A DNA stretch of 64,000 nucleotides from Brevibacillus centrosporus (GCF_003710815.1 NZ_RHHP01000003.1:216784-280783), one strand, 5' to 3'; positions 26,024 through 34,879 are shown, counted from the stretch's first letter. Numbers and translations: made by a program. Notes: generated by a model from the sequence alone, not told the origin.

Positions 26024-26077
26024 ATGAAGAAAAAAATGCTGCTGAAGCTTCTTGCTTCAAAAGAGGAGACAGAATAA
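26024..26077 (+). CDS. Possible 17-residue leader peptide
   Basis: Reads MKKKMLLKLLASKEETE. GGTGG lies 8 nt upstream of the ATG, and the frame ends just before the strong ribosome site of the next frame. It could be a small peptide or a translational coupling frame; evidence is slim. Confidence 0.25.
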   Translation: MKKKMLLKLLASKEETE

Positions 26078-26095
26078 TAAGGGAGGGGCACAGGA

Positions 26096-26259
26096 ATGAA
26101 AGGTGGAAATATCTCGATCACCAAATCACGCTCGAGCCCAATAGCTCTATCGTCGTCCAGATCGATGTGACTAACGCGCATGACTTGTATGACCTTGCGT
26201 TGAGCAGTAATTCGGGCGGCGGCGGAATGTCCATCAAACAGAGCAGCTCCATGCCATAG
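26096..26259 (+). pseudogene. Small hypothetical gene, probably frameshifted
   Basis: A strong GGGAGGGG precedes ATG 26096, but that frame stops after 24 codons. The adjacent frame is open to 26259 and reads like a real protein (RWKYLDHQITLEPNSSIVVQ, then IDVTNAHDLYDLALSSNSGG and GGMSIKQSSSMP). Adding one G after the ATG would join them into a protein of about 54 residues. Family not recognised. Confidence 0.35.
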
Positions 26260-26320
26260 AGGCTGTCCTCCGGTAATTCACGGATGCTGATGGCAACTCG
26301 TGTGGCTGCCTAGGTAAAAA

Positions 26321-26366
26321 AAGACTTCTTCCCCCGATGCAAGGCTGGGGGAGGAAGTCTTTTTGC
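26321..26366. terminator. Bidirectional terminator
   Basis: AAGACTTCTTCCCCC pairs perfectly with GGGGGAGGAAGTCTT over an 11-nt loop. A-rich on the left and T-rich on the right, so it serves the convergent small frames (+) and spoVR (-). Confidence 0.9.
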
Positions 26367-26390
26367 TTTTCCTTTTCGACTCACTGATCT

Positions 26391-27821
26391 TTACAAAAAC
26401 CGGCGATGCACCTTTTTGCCATCGTACGTAAACAAGACCTGCCGATCCTCGATGACCGTCTCCAAATGCACATTTTTCCCCCAGAGGGTATAGACGTGCG
26501 GCAATGTCTTCTCGACGTACTTCACATCCAGCTCCAGACCCTCAAAGTGATGCTTCAAAAACAGCTCGCCTGCGCGCAAATAGTCGCCATCGTGCACCAT
26601 CACGTAAGGGAACCCACCGTTGACCCGCGTGCCTGCCAGACCGTCTCGCACCTGCTCCCATTGTTTATCCGTTACGATCCAGTCATTCCCCTGCTTGCCG
26701 AACATGTACAAATCCAGATCGCTCACCAAATCCTTGGTCATGAAGTTGCTGATGAAGCTGATATCCGACTCCAGCTCGCGCACTTCAAAAATCTTGGAGC
26801 GTCCTTCACCTGGCTTGCGGCCAAACCGCTCCTGCTCTTCCTTCGTCGGCTTATCCCAGCGTCTTTCGATATCCTCGAAAATTTTGAGCCCCAGATGGTA
26901 CGGATTAATGCTCGTTGTCGAAGGCTGAATAACCGAGGAGTGCAGCTTCGCAAAATCGATCGTTTCTGCCTCCGTCAGCTCCATCTCCCGCAAAATGCGC
27001 ATGTGCCAGAAGGTAGCCCAGCCTTCGTTCATGATCTTCGTCTCCATCTGCGGCCAGAAGTACAGCATTTCATCGCGTACAATGGTCAAGACATCGCGCT
27101 GCCAATCCTCCAGAACACTGCTGTACTCCATGATGAACAGCAGCAAATCCTTTTCCGGAGACGGTGGGAATTTGCGGAGAGGCTTTACCGGTTCGGTCTC
27201 CGTCTTCTCTTGACGGTCCAGACCCCACAGGTCGTCGTATGAAGAACGGCGGTCTGTCTTTCCTTTCTTTGCAGATTTTGCAGGCTCCTCCGGCTCGCGT
27301 TTCCAGCGCAGCTTGGGTCGCATCAGGCTCGGATCGATATGCTCCTGAATCGCCAGGCTCGCATCGAGCAGATCCTCCACGGCTTCCTTGCCGTATTCGA
27401 TTTCGTACTGACGGATGCGCTCCGAGCTGGCAGCCATGCTCTCCACCATGTCTCGGTTCGTGTTGGAGAAGCGCATGTTGTTCTTGAAAAAATCGCAGTG
27501 TGCCAAGACGTGCGCTACGATCAGCTTGTTCTGGATCAGCGAGTTGCCATCCAGCAAGAAGGCGTAGCACGGATTGGAGTTGATCACCAGTTCATAGATT
27601 TTGCTCAAATTGAGATCGTACGACAGCTTCATGCGATAAAAGGATTTTCCGAAGCTCCAGTGCGAGAACCGCGTCGGCATTCCGTAGGCTCCAAACGTAT
27701 AAATAATATCCGCCGGGCAGATTTCGTAGCGCATCGGATAAAAGTCGAGACCAAACCCCTTGGCAATTTCAGTAATTTCATCAATCGACCGCTCTAGCTC
27801 TTTGCGTTCTTCGTTGGTCAC
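26391..27821 (-). CDS. spoVR: SpoVR family protein (stage V sporulation protein R)
   Basis: A 476-residue SpoVR homologue with characteristic segments: [25 protein letters not shown] (from ~35), NGNSLIQ-type region, [12 protein letters not shown], and [16 protein letters not shown] near 270. In Bacillus it affects spore cortex formation; in other bacteria it is linked to stress responses. GTG 27821 is chosen because GGGAGGGG lies 7 nt upstream, and the ATG 24 nt earlier overlaps that ribosome site. It is monocistronic, ending at the bidirectional terminator. Confidence 0.93.
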   Translation of the reverse strand: MTNEERKELERSIDEITEIAKGFGLDFYPMRYEICPADIIYTFGAYGMPTRFSHWSFGKSFYRMKLSYDLNLSKIYELVINSNPCYAFLLDGNSLIQNKLIVAHVLAHCDFFKNNMRFSNTNRDMVESMAASSERIRQYEIEYGKEAVEDLLDASLAIQEHIDPSLMRPKLRWKREPEEPAKSAKKGKTDRRSSYDDLWGLDRQEKTETEPVKPLRKFPPSPEKDLLLFIMEYSSVLEDWQRDVLTIVRDEMLYFWPQMETKIMNEGWATFWHMRILREMELTEAETIDFAKLHSSVIQPSTTSINPYHLGLKIFEDIERRWDKPTKEEQERFGRKPGEGRSKIFEVRELESDISFISNFMTKDLVSDLDLYMFGKQGNDWIVTDKQWEQVRDGLAGTRVNGGFPYVMVHDGDYLRAGELFLKHHFEGLELDVKYVEKTLPHVYTLWGKNVHLETVIEDRQVLFTYDGKKVHRRFL

Positions 27822-28000
27822 AGTCTTTCCCCTCCCATTTGCCAAAGCCTATTTTATATATATGGAGAAGGATGACAAAAGAAGCCAGCATTCGGAGAAA
27901 AGAGAGGCTGACTTGCACATTTTTCTTAGAAAACTTGGTGGCGGAGCCTTAGTTGCACTTATACTGGCTAAGAATCCTATAAATTCTTACTGTATAAAGG

Positions 28001-28032
28001 AAAAAGGCATCTCCCTCAAAAAGGAGACGCCT
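28001..28032 (-). terminator. Terminator of the 60-aa membrane protein gene
   Basis: On the minus strand AGGCGTCTCC pairs with GGGAGATGCCT across TTTTTGA, followed by TTTTCC. The remaining gap down to spoVR (27822-28000) shows nothing. Confidence 0.8.
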
Positions 28033-28063
28033 CTTGATTTGCTTTACGCTGGGACGCCGCGCA

Positions 28064-28246
28064 TTACTTCTGGAACCAATCGCGTACACCTGCATAAATA
28101 AGAGCACCCGAAAAGACCAGCATTGCGATCAGGCCAATCCCATCTACCAACGGATTCAGTCCGTTCAGGAAGGTACCATCGAGTGGAGTTTTCAACAAAG
28201 CGTAGCCACCAACAAGACCGCCAGCAAGAGAGAGCCATTTGTTCAT
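28064..28246 (-). CDS. Small membrane protein (60 aa)
   Basis: Not assigned to a family. Two predicted membrane segments (LAGGLVGGYALL and IGLIAMLVFSGALIYAGV) joined by a polar loop. A strong GGGAGGTGA sits 9 nt before ATG 28246 and a terminator follows, so it is a credible monocistronic gene. Confidence 0.65.
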   Translation of the reverse strand: MNKWLSLAGGLVGGYALLKTPLDGTFLNGLNPLVDGIGLIAMLVFSGALIYAGVRDWFQK

Positions 28247-28359
28247 CTTATCTATTCACCTCCCGAAACAGCGGCGGTTTACGTTGCCACTGCGTACTAC
28301 ACTTTATGTCGGGAGTTGACAAGCGGTCTGTACGGTAGTCCAAGACACTGTTCATCAAA

Positions 28360-28389
28360 TTGCAATTGGGCAATGTGCGCCCCTATACT
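28360..28389 (+). promoter_or_regulatory. Probable sigma-A promoter for the DUF423 gene
   Basis: TTGCAA and TATACT separated by 18 bp, ending about 49 bp before ATG 28438. Confidence 0.5.
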
Positions 28390-28437
28390 GTAAAATAGTC
28401 ACGATGACGATGATAGGACGTGAGGAGTGAAACACGC

Positions 28438-28812
28438 ATGAAACTGTTTCTGCTGCTAGGCAGTATCAGCGGATTTTTGTCTGTTGCCTTTGGTGCCTTT
28501 GGAGCCCATGCCCTTAAAGAAAAACTGGACGAGTACTCCCTCGGCATTTTCCATACCGGGGTCACCTACCAAACGACACACGCTCTGGCACTGGTGCTGG
28601 TCGCGTTATTGCTCAAATGGTATCCGGGTGCCGCAGGACTTTCTTGGGCAGGCTGGTGCTTCTTCGTAGGAACGATCGTCTTTTCCGGCAGTCTTTACGC
28701 CTTGGCGCTGTCGGGTGTCAAAGTCCTGGGAGCGATCACCCCGATTGGCGGCGTACTGTTTCTCATTGGCTGGGCATTGCTCGCCATCCACGCCTGGAAG
28801 GTCGTATCCTAA
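28438..28812 (+). CDS. DUF423 family small membrane protein (YwdK-like)
   Basis: A 124-residue protein with four hydrophobic segments. The N-terminal signature FGAFGAHALKEKL (~20-32) and GVTYQTTHALALVL (~42-55) are diagnostic of DUF423. Function unknown. ATG 28438 has GAGGAG at 10 nt; the longer frame start lacks a ribosome site. Confidence 0.9.
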   Translation: MKLFLLLGSISGFLSVAFGAFGAHALKEKLDEYSLGIFHTGVTYQTTHALALVLVALLLKWYPGAAGLSWAGWCFFVGTIVFSGSLYALALSGVKVLGAITPIGGVLFLIGWALLAIHAWKVVS

Positions 28813-28835
28813 GCGAATCGAACCGACTTCTTTGC

Positions 28836-28879
28836 AAAAACGTCCGCGGCTGCGTCTAGCAGCAGTTCGGGCGTTTTTT
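28836..28879 (+). terminator. Terminator of the DUF423 gene
   Basis: AAAAACG(T)CC pairs with GGGCGTTTTTT across a loop containing a second small stem (GCTGC/GCAGC). Confidence 0.75.
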
Positions 28880-28947
28880 GCTTCCCGCACCTCGCTTGGG
28901 CGTAAATCATATGCTGTAGGGTTACTACACCCAAAGGAGAGGAACCG

Positions 28948-29565
28948 ATGGCAAAGTCCTCGTTCAACCAATCCCCTTATTACTACGGCGTCCCAGATGT
29001 CTACATGCAAATGGGCTACTATCCCTTTCCTACACCACCCATTTCGGATCAGACACCTAAGCAAATTCATGTTCCCTACCCCATGTCGATAGCCGCTCAC
29101 TGTAAATATTTTCTTGGCCAAACGGAAAAAATAACCGCTGGTGGAGAAATTCAAGGATTTGGTGCCCTGTCCAATCCCTTCCGTTCTGGCGTGATTCTCT
29201 TTGTTCATAGCTGGCAGCTGACCAATTACTCCGAGCACCCCGCCGAAGTCCAAATCTGGTTCGGGAAAACCGAGTCCATCACGGGGGCCAAAACCTCCAC
29301 GGCCGTTAGTGCGAGCTATGCCCAACTCAGCGCCTGTCCACCCCCTCAAGGAAAAATACTGTTCGCTACAGGAGACAACGTTTTGCCACGCGGGGGAGCA
29401 GCCGTCACGACCCGGATGGTACCGCCTATGAGCACCATCGAAGCCAAGCTAAACGGGCAGTGGATGCTTGGGCCCGGGATGACAATGATGGCCGTACTTC
29501 CTGCAGAAGAGAAAAGCTCCATCATTCTCTTTTCCACGAGCTGGTGGGAGCAGTCTGTTTATTGA
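28948..29565 (+). CDS. DUF6143-like hypothetical protein
   Basis: A 205-residue protein. The N-terminal 40 residues are Tyr/Pro-rich (SPYYYGVPDVYMQMGYYP). The rest resembles, from memory, the DUF6143 family of spore formers: KYFLGQTEKITAGGEIQGFGALSNP, SGVILFVHSWQLTNYSE, then a C-terminal STSWWEQ. No signal peptide is seen. Strong AAAGGAGAGGAA ahead of ATG 28948. A spore-surface role is possible from the composition but is inference. Confidence 0.7.
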   Translation: MAKSSFNQSPYYYGVPDVYMQMGYYPFPTPPISDQTPKQIHVPYPMSIAAHCKYFLGQTEKITAGGEIQGFGALSNPFRSGVILFVHSWQLTNYSEHPAEVQIWFGKTESITGAKTSTAVSASYAQLSACPPPQGKILFATGDNVLPRGGAAVTTRMVPPMSTIEAKLNGQWMLGPGMTMMAVLPAEEKSSIILFSTSWWEQSVY

Positions 29566-29771
29566 AGGGGAGCGGCGAGCCGGTTCATCACAGCCCTTGC
29601 GGTGGAAAAAACTTCTATCGATGCCTTCTCAAGTAGGAGCGACCGCTATTTATCGGAAGACTATTCATGCTGAATCAGGTAGATGGCTCACGTCGTTTAT
29701 ACTTTCTGATTCAGCAAAAAAGCGGAGTGCCTGCGCACCCCGCTACCGTTTTCGTAAAAGTTATATACATG
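29566..29771. other. Intergenic region with nested inverted repeats
   Basis: GCTGAATCAG (29669-29678) is repeated inverted as CTGATTCAGC (29706-29715), followed by six A. At once comes a second hairpin, AGCGG(AG)TGC with GCGCACCCCGCT (29720-29744), ending in CCGTTTT. The second is probably the terminator of the upstream gene; the first may extend it or be a regulatory structure. Confidence 0.55.
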
Positions 29772-29800
29772 TTGAAACACCAAGTCCTCTATGCTACAAT
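29772..29800 (+). promoter_or_regulatory. Sigma-A promoter of helD
   Basis: TTGAAA and TACAAT separated by exactly 17 bp. The transcript would have a leader of about 120 nt before ATG 29925. Confidence 0.75.
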
Positions 29801-29924
29801 GGGAATTGGTCTTTTGATGTAGTTTTAATATATCGATTATTTTTACCCAATATTATCTTATCACATCACCGGGGTAGTTGTCAAACCCCTCAGACCAAAA
29901 ATGGGCAAGAAAAGGAGCGGTATC

Positions 29925-32279
29925 ATGAACGAAGCTGACCAAGACAGACAAAAGGAACAACAGCGGGTCGTGCAGGTCATTTCCGAGATCAATCGACAGA
30001 TCGACAGCCTGCAGGAGCATGTCACCGAAGTCAGTGCTGACATCGTTGGAATCCGCAAGCATTTTTGGGACGATGTCACTGTCAACTTCGAGGATGCCAG
30101 TGAAGCAGCCGAAACCTATGCCAGCATCAAGCAGCAAGCAGAGGTGCTTTCTGAGAGAGAACGTGTCCATCGCCACGCGATACAGCAACTGCGGACTCTT
30201 CGGAGGCTGGTTCAATCTCCGTATTTCGGCCGAATTGACTTTCGGGAGGAAACCGATTCTGCGTCAGAGCCCGTTTATTTGGGAATTGCTTCCTTACTCG
30301 ATAAGAACGAGGAGCAGTTTCTGGTCTATGACTGGCGCGCTCCGATCTCAAGTCTCTACTACGATTACGCTCCTGGACCTGCCACATACGAGACCCCGAG
30401 CGGCACGGTCACGGGTGAAATTACTTGCAAGCGTCAGTACGTCATCCGCGATGGAAAGCTGCTCCATCTGTTTGATACGGGTGTGACCATCGGGGATGAG
30501 CTGCTGCAGGAAGTGCTGGGCAAGCAGGCTGACTCGCAAATGAAGAGCATCGTGGCGACGATCCAGCGCGATCAAAACCGCATCATTCGCAACGACAAGA
30601 GCCGTCTCGTCATCGTTTCCGGAGCAGCCGGAAGCGGCAAAACGTCGGCCGCCCTGCAGCGCATCGCCTACTTGCTGTACCGTTACCGGAAAACCCTGCG
30701 TGCCGAGCAAATCGTATTGTTCTCCCCCAATTCGTTGTTCAACAGCTACGTCTCCACCGTGCTGCCTGAGCTGGGGGAAGAAAACATGCAGCAGACGACC
30801 TTTCAAGAATACGCGGAGCATCGTCTCGGCTCGATCTTTCAGCTGGAGCACCCACTCACCCAGATGGAATACGTGTTGACGGCCATGGAAGAGCCCGGCT
30901 ACCCTGAAAGGATCGCTGGCATCCGGATGAAAACATCTCCGCGATTCATGCAGGTGATCGATGACTACGCGACCGCTCTCAAAGAAAGCGGAATTTTGTT
31001 CCGCCCGCTTAAATTTCGCGACCGGACCCTCATCAGCGCCAATCGTATCAGCGATCACTTTTATTCCCTGGATCCCTCGATTTCGATTCCCAATCGGATG
31101 ACCCTGGTCGCCAGATGGCTGCTCGGCGAACTGAAGAAGCACGAGCGTGTAGAACGCAGCAAGCCGTGGGTGGAAGATGAGCTGGAGCTTTTGGACAAAG
31201 ACGCTTTTGCCGCTGTCTATCAGGAGCTGCGCCGGAAAAACCAGTTCCGGGAAGATACGTTCAACGACTTCGATCGCGAGCAGGAGCTCTTAGCGGCGAA
31301 AATCGTAAAAAAACAGTTTCAACCGCTGCGCACGTGGGTGCGTGAGCTGCAGTTTATTGATTCGACAGCAACGTATCGTCAGCTCTTCACTGATTCTCCC
31401 CTGACCATGTCTATTTTTGGTGCAGACGAGCGGCCCTCCCAATGGTCCGAAATCTGTGCCCAAACCTTAGCGCGACTGGATCAAAACGAGCTGACCTATG
31501 AGGACACACCGCCGTTTTTGTATTTGCAGGAAAAGCTGGAGGGCTTTCAGACCAACAACATCGTCCGCCATGTGTTCATCGACGAAGCCCAGGATTACTC
31601 GCCATTCCAATTTGCTCTGCTGCAACGACTGTTCCCGCGCGCCAAAATGACGGTTCTGGGAGACTGGAATCAGGCGATCTACGCCCATGCCTACGAAAGC
31701 TCAAGCTTTGAGGCAGTCGCCTCGCTGTATGAGCCGGAGCAGACGGAAACGTTTGTCTTGACCAAAAGCTACCGTTCCACAGAGCCGATCGTCACCTTTA
31801 CCCGCCAGCTAGTGAAGGACGGGGATCGCATCGAGCCATTCCAGCGCGCCGGGCGAAAGCCAAGCGTGACGGTCGTCCAGGATCGTGAAGCACTCGCAGA
31901 GCAAATCGTCGGCCGAATTGCGGAGCTCAAAGCTGAAGGACATCAAGCCATCGCGGTCATCACAAAGACAGCGCAAGAGGCTCAGGAGGCTTATGAAACT
32001 CTTCGCGACAAGCTGGATATCCGCATGATCGGTACTCGCGCGATTTCCTATGAGACCGAGGTCTTGATCATCCCGTCGTACTTGGCAAAAGGAGTGGAAT
32101 TTGACGCGGTTCTCATCTATGATGCTTCAGCAGAGCGTTACAGCCGCGAGAGTGAACGAAAGCTGTTTTATACAGCCTGCACACGTGCTATGCATGAGCT
32201 GCATCTGTACAGCATCGGCAAAGTGAGTCCTTTTCTCGATTCTGTCTCTGCCGATAGCTACGACTTTCTCTCCTCATGA
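29925..32279 (+). CDS. helD: HelD-like UvrD/Rep-family helicase (RNA polymerase recycling factor)
   Basis: A 784-residue protein. The N-terminal coiled coil (QRVVQVISEINRQIDSLQEH onward) is the arm that HelD inserts into the RNA polymerase channel. A helicase core follows with Walker A SGAAGSGKTSAAL (~235), DEAQDYSPFQ (~555), KSYRST and a C-terminal motif VI region (LFYTACTRAMHELHL). HelD uses ATP to release stalled RNA polymerase from DNA. ATG 29925 has AAGGAG at 7 nt; an upstream ATG at 29901 does not. Confidence 0.93.
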   Translation: MNEADQDRQKEQQRVVQVISEINRQIDSLQEHVTEVSADIVGIRKHFWDDVTVNFEDASEAAETYASIKQQAEVLSERERVHRHAIQQLRTLRRLVQSPYFGRIDFREETDSASEPVYLGIASLLDKNEEQFLVYDWRAPISSLYYDYAPGPATYETPSGTVTGEITCKRQYVIRDGKLLHLFDTGVTIGDELLQEVLGKQADSQMKSIVATIQRDQNRIIRNDKSRLVIVSGAAGSGKTSAALQRIAYLLYRYRKTLRAEQIVLFSPNSLFNSYVSTVLPELGEENMQQTTFQEYAEHRLGSIFQLEHPLTQMEYVLTAMEEPGYPERIAGIRMKTSPRFMQVIDDYATALKESGILFRPLKFRDRTLISANRISDHFYSLDPSISIPNRMTLVARWLLGELKKHERVERSKPWVEDELELLDKDAFAAVYQELRRKNQFREDTFNDFDREQELLAAKIVKKQFQPLRTWVRELQFIDSTATYRQLFTDSPLTMSIFGADERPSQWSEICAQTLARLDQNELTYEDTPPFLYLQEKLEGFQTNNIVRHVFIDEAQDYSPFQFALLQRLFPRAKMTVLGDWNQAIYAHAYESSSFEAVASLYEPEQTETFVLTKSYRSTEPIVTFTRQLVKDGDRIEPFQRAGRKPSVTVVQDREALAEQIVGRIAELKAEGHQAIAVITKTAQEAQEAYETLRDKLDIRMIGTRAISYETEVLIIPSYLAKGVEFDAVLIYDASAERYSRESERKLFYTACTRAMHELHLYSIGKVSPFLDSVSADSYDFLSS

Positions 32280-32286
32280 TCCATGG

Positions 32287-32338
32287 AAAAAGAGACCAGG
32301 AAAAGCGCATCTCACATGCGTTCAACCCGGTCTCTTTT
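32287..32338. terminator. Bidirectional terminator between helD and the DoxX gene
   Basis: AAAAAGAGACC pairs with GGTCTCTTTT. The stop codon of the minus-strand DoxX gene (32312) lies in the loop. Confidence 0.85.
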
Positions 32339-32692
32339 CTGTTTTTTCAGCCCTACACATACTGTGACTGCGAGCAGGATGAGATTGAATTCGTAGCCGT
32401 TCTGCCCGCCACTCCCCAGAAAACCATGCTTCCACTTCACCGTCGCGATTGCACCCGCCATGATGACCGCCAGCCCCCAGGCCGCAACTCGTATTCCTAC
32501 TCCTAGGATCAGTGCCAGACCCCCGATGACCTCGATAGCCATCACCGGATACGCTAGCCAAGTCGGCAATCCGAGGTCGCCGAACGAAGACATGACCACA
32601 GCCATTCCTTTCTGCAGCTTGGAGACGCCATGCACCAGAAAAATGATGCCTGTCACGATTCGCAGCGCTACAAACGCCTTTTCTTCCGCCAT
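32312..32692 (-). CDS. DoxX family membrane protein
   Basis: A 126-residue protein with four hydrophobic segments. The DoxX/YphA signature is visible in ALRIVTGIIFLVHGVSKLQKG (6-26) and AIEVIGGLALILGVGIR. Members associate with redox or thiol homeostasis; function here is unknown. ATG 32692 is chosen for the GGAGGAGGGG upstream. Confidence 0.85.
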   Translation of the reverse strand: MAEEKAFVALRIVTGIIFLVHGVSKLQKGMAVVMSSFGDLGLPTWLAYPVMAIEVIGGLALILGVGIRVAAWGLAVIMAGAIATVKWKHGFLGSGGQNGYEFNLILLAVTVCVGLKKQKRDRVERM

Positions 32693-32772
32693 CCTGTCCC
32701 CCTCCTCCCCACTACCATATGCCAGGAGAAGGACAAACATTTCAAATGGCTGCGCGTGCGAAACCGTTGCCT

Positions 32773-33579
32773 CTACACGCCAATGACGAAGTGAGACGCC
32801 CGATCACGCAGCGTTTTCAAGACGCTCATGGCGACAATATACCCGGTTTTCGGATTGCGCGCGGACGGTGTATTTTGAATTTGCAGCTTGATTTGCCCGA
32901 ACTTTCCTCTGGCTTCAATCTCATGCGTGTTGTGTGTGATATGCGGGTCGACGAACACCTTTACTTTCGTTTGGTCAAATCCGATTCCAGCCAGACTCAG
33001 AGCAGCGGACACGTTTACACTCTCGGGAAACAGCCTTGCCGAATCTCTCGCCACTCCTTCAAAAGCGCAGTACGGCTCTGTCAAGTCAGCCAAGGAAACC
33101 TGCTGCTCAATCATCGTGCCATACCAGGCTTTCGGAGGCTTGCGTGTAACGAGTGTGACTTCCTCCATCGGCCCCAGGCTACCTGCAGCGATCCGATCCA
33201 ACCCTCCGATGGCTGCAGACGGGACAATGATCTTGCGTCCGAGTTCCGCCGCTTTTTGCATGAGGCGTGTATGCAGCTCTTCGTCCGCAAAGGCACCTAC
33301 GCTGACGATAATCAGATCGGCTCCATGCTCCAGAACCTTTTCACCATACAGCTTTACCGCTTGATGCCCCGCGCTCTCCACGACAAGAGCAAAATCGTTT
33401 TCAAAAAAGTCCGACTCGTTCTCCGTCATCAACGCCGCAATGTCCTCTGTCACCTGATACTTGGATCGATCGCGGACCAGAATGGACGTGACCTGTATCT
33501 CTCCCTCTTGGCCCTGCCTGATTGCTTGTACGACATCTTCCCCGATGGTTCCGTAGCCAATAACCCCAATCTTGATCAT
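32773..33579 (-). CDS. Aspartate-dehydrogenase-like oxidoreductase (NadX family)
   Basis: A 268-residue protein with an N-terminal Rossmann motif (GVIGYGTIGEDVV) and the NadX features ALVVESAGHQAVKLYG, VPSAAIGGLDRI, VNVSAALSLAGIGFDQ and a C-terminal NPKTGYIVAMSVL. NadX oxidises L-aspartate with NAD(P). Outside NAD synthesis, homologues sit in catabolic clusters with aldehyde dehydrogenases, and this may be such a case with another amino acid or imine as substrate. ATG 33579 has AGGAGGACTT upstream. It is divergent from a ferredoxin gene, with an operator-like palindrome between them. Confidence 0.85.
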   Translation of the reverse strand: MIKIGVIGYGTIGEDVVQAIRQGQEGEIQVTSILVRDRSKYQVTEDIAALMTENESDFFENDFALVVESAGHQAVKLYGEKVLEHGADLIIVSVGAFADEELHTRLMQKAAELGRKIIVPSAAIGGLDRIAAGSLGPMEEVTLVTRKPPKAWYGTMIEQQVSLADLTEPYCAFEGVARDSARLFPESVNVSAALSLAGIGFDQTKVKVFVDPHITHNTHEIEARGKFGQIKLQIQNTPSARNPKTGYIVAMSVLKTLRDRASHFVIGV

Positions 33580-33632
33580 AAGTCCTCCTGTAAACATGTG
33601 ATTTCCCTCTATCATAGCAAAAACATCGTATT

Positions 33633-33649
33633 TGGTATACCATAAACCA
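33633..33649. promoter_or_regulatory. GntR-type operator candidate, site A
   Basis: TGGTATA-CCA-TAAACCA lies between the divergent aspartate-dehydrogenase-like and ferredoxin genes, 54 bp and 47 bp from their starts. It matches TGGTATA-N3-TATACCA with one mismatch and is further extended by TTTGGT/ACCAAA arms. Confidence 0.6.
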
Positions 33650-33695
33650 AATCTCTGTGATATACTTGTTTTATAACAACGAGGGAGGGAATCTT

Positions 33696-34031
33696 GTGCC
33701 ATCTATTACTTTTCATACGTCAGGAAAGACCATCGAAGTGGATAAAGACGCAAATCTTCTCAGGACTTCTATTCGGTACGAAGGAGCCGTTCCATTCAAA
33801 TGCGGTGGCGGACTATGCGGTACCTGTCGCGTACAGATCGTAGATGGACAGGAAAACCTCAGCAAGGTCATGAAAAAAGAAATCGACCGCCTCGGAAATG
33901 ACAAGATCGGGCAAGGCTTCCGGCTGGCGTGCCAAACCTTCGTAACGGGAGATGTGACCGTTTCCTGGGGGGAAGAAGACGTAGAGCGTCTCAACAAAAT
34001 CGCCCAAAGACGCATCAACGCCGCTCAATAA
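33696..34031 (+). CDS. [2Fe-2S] ferredoxin
   Basis: A 111-residue ferredoxin with cluster ligands CGGGLCGTC (C-x4-C-x2-C, from ~residue 38) and a fourth Cys in RLACQT. The ~25 residues after the last Cys are charged and longer than the minimal plant-type fold. GTG 33696 has GAGGGAGGGA upstream; no ATG fits. It is transcribed away from the aspartate-dehydrogenase-like gene under operator site A. A likely electron donor for the diiron oxidase at 38883-39593. Confidence 0.88.
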   Translation: MPSITFHTSGKTIEVDKDANLLRTSIRYEGAVPFKCGGGLCGTCRVQIVDGQENLSKVMKKEIDRLGNDKIGQGFRLACQTFVTGDVTVSWGEEDVERLNKIAQRRINAAQ

Positions 34032-34060
34032 CAAAAACAGGCAGAATACTCTGCCATTTA

Positions 34061-34116
34061 CGAAAAAACATGCATTCGCAGGGAGCGTGAGAAACGTTTC
34101 CGGGATGCATTTTTTC
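34061..34116 (+). terminator. Terminator of the plus-strand ferredoxin gene
   Basis: CGAAAAAACATGCAT pairs with ATGCATTTTTTCG; the stem ends in a T run. Confidence 0.75.
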
Positions 34117-34149
34117 GTTTCCTACCCGCCTCCCCGCCTCCGTACAAAG

Positions 34150-34169
34150 AAAAAAGGAACCGGCTCCTT
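34150..34169 (-). terminator. Terminator of the HDO-GntR-ferredoxin run
   Basis: On the minus strand AAGGA(GCCGGT)TCCTT is followed by TTTTC, 30 bp after the 99-aa gene. Confidence 0.6.
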
Positions 34170-34198
34170 CGCCCGCTCCTCGTCTTTCCACGATCCGC

Positions 34199-34498
34199 TT
34201 AATGGACCTTCACAATCTTGCTGTCGTCGTCCAAATCCAGCTCGTAAATCTCTTTTTCGATTTCTGTCGTTGTCTCAAACTTCGGGAACACCTTGATCGG
34301 AATGCTGTTGTCCGGAAACACTTCCGAAACACCTTGAATCACAATTCTTGTAATTGGGTTTTTAATTTTGCAGATGGAGAATGTCGTCTTTTTCTTGCCG
34401 AAGAAATAGTATTCGTATGCAGAGACTACTTCCAGATCCGGATTTTCAGTAACCGTCTTGTACCGTTCGGTTGTGGATACCATAATATATTCGCTCAT
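34199..34498 (-). CDS. Hypothetical 99-aa protein, orphan
   Basis: Not recognised. Small, soluble and beta-rich by eye (SICKIKNPITRIVIQGVSEV), with a strongly acidic C-terminus (EKEIYELDLDDDSK). One Cys, so not a metal ribbon. ATG 34498 has GGAGGG at 7 nt. Last gene of the run, 50 bp after the ferredoxin, so it probably serves the same pathway as a chaperone, subunit or binding protein. Confidence 0.7.
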   Translation of the reverse strand: MSEYIMVSTTERYKTVTENPDLEVVSAYEYYFFGKKKTTFSICKIKNPITRIVIQGVSEVFPDNSIPIKVFPKFETTTEIEKEIYELDLDDDSKIVKVH

Positions 34499-34548
34499 CT
34501 TCAAACCCTCCATTTGTAAGAATGTGATAGTAGTAATTTCTAGAGCTC

Positions 34549-34836
34549 CTACGTTTCCTGACAGATCTCGATGTCTTCGTGAATGTAGAGCTGGCACGCC
34601 AATCGATAACCCTGGGTGATTTTTTCCCCGAGCATCTTGTTTTCCTTCCAGTTTGGCTCAGGAAGACTCTCCCCGCCTGCCAATACCTTGACCGTGCATT
34701 TCGTACATTTGCCCATACCACATCCATACTTCAGATGAGGGAATTTTTTAATTCCTGCCAAAACGACCAAGTTGCTGTTCGCACCGATTTCTTGTTCATA
34801 TACTTGACCGTTTTGATGTAATTTTACGTTTGGCAT
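34549..34836 (-). CDS. [2Fe-2S] ferredoxin, second copy
   Basis: A 95-residue plant-type ferredoxin with ligands CGMGKCTKC (C-x4-C-x2-C, from ~39) and a fourth Cys in RLACQL. It is only distantly similar to the ferredoxin at 33696, so this is not a recent duplication. ATG 34836 has GGAGGTG upstream. It lies between the GntR gene and the 99-aa orphan. Confidence 0.9.
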   Translation of the reverse strand: MPNVKLHQNGQVYEQEIGANSNLVVLAGIKKFPHLKYGCGMGKCTKCTVKVLAGGESLPEPNWKENKMLGEKITQGYRLACQLYIHEDIEICQET

Positions 34837-34879
34837 TGAAACACCTCCATCTGCAGTAAGAATGTGGGACGTCCTGCTG

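Noticed and set aside
27846..28000. Possible small RNA between spoVR and the 60-aa gene
   Set aside because: Only one terminator hairpin, which already serves the minus-strand gene, and no promoter seen.
27760..28101. Plus-strand 113-codon frame across the spoVR upstream region
   Set aside because: It crosses the start of spoVR in antisense and runs through a terminator hairpin; no ribosome site.
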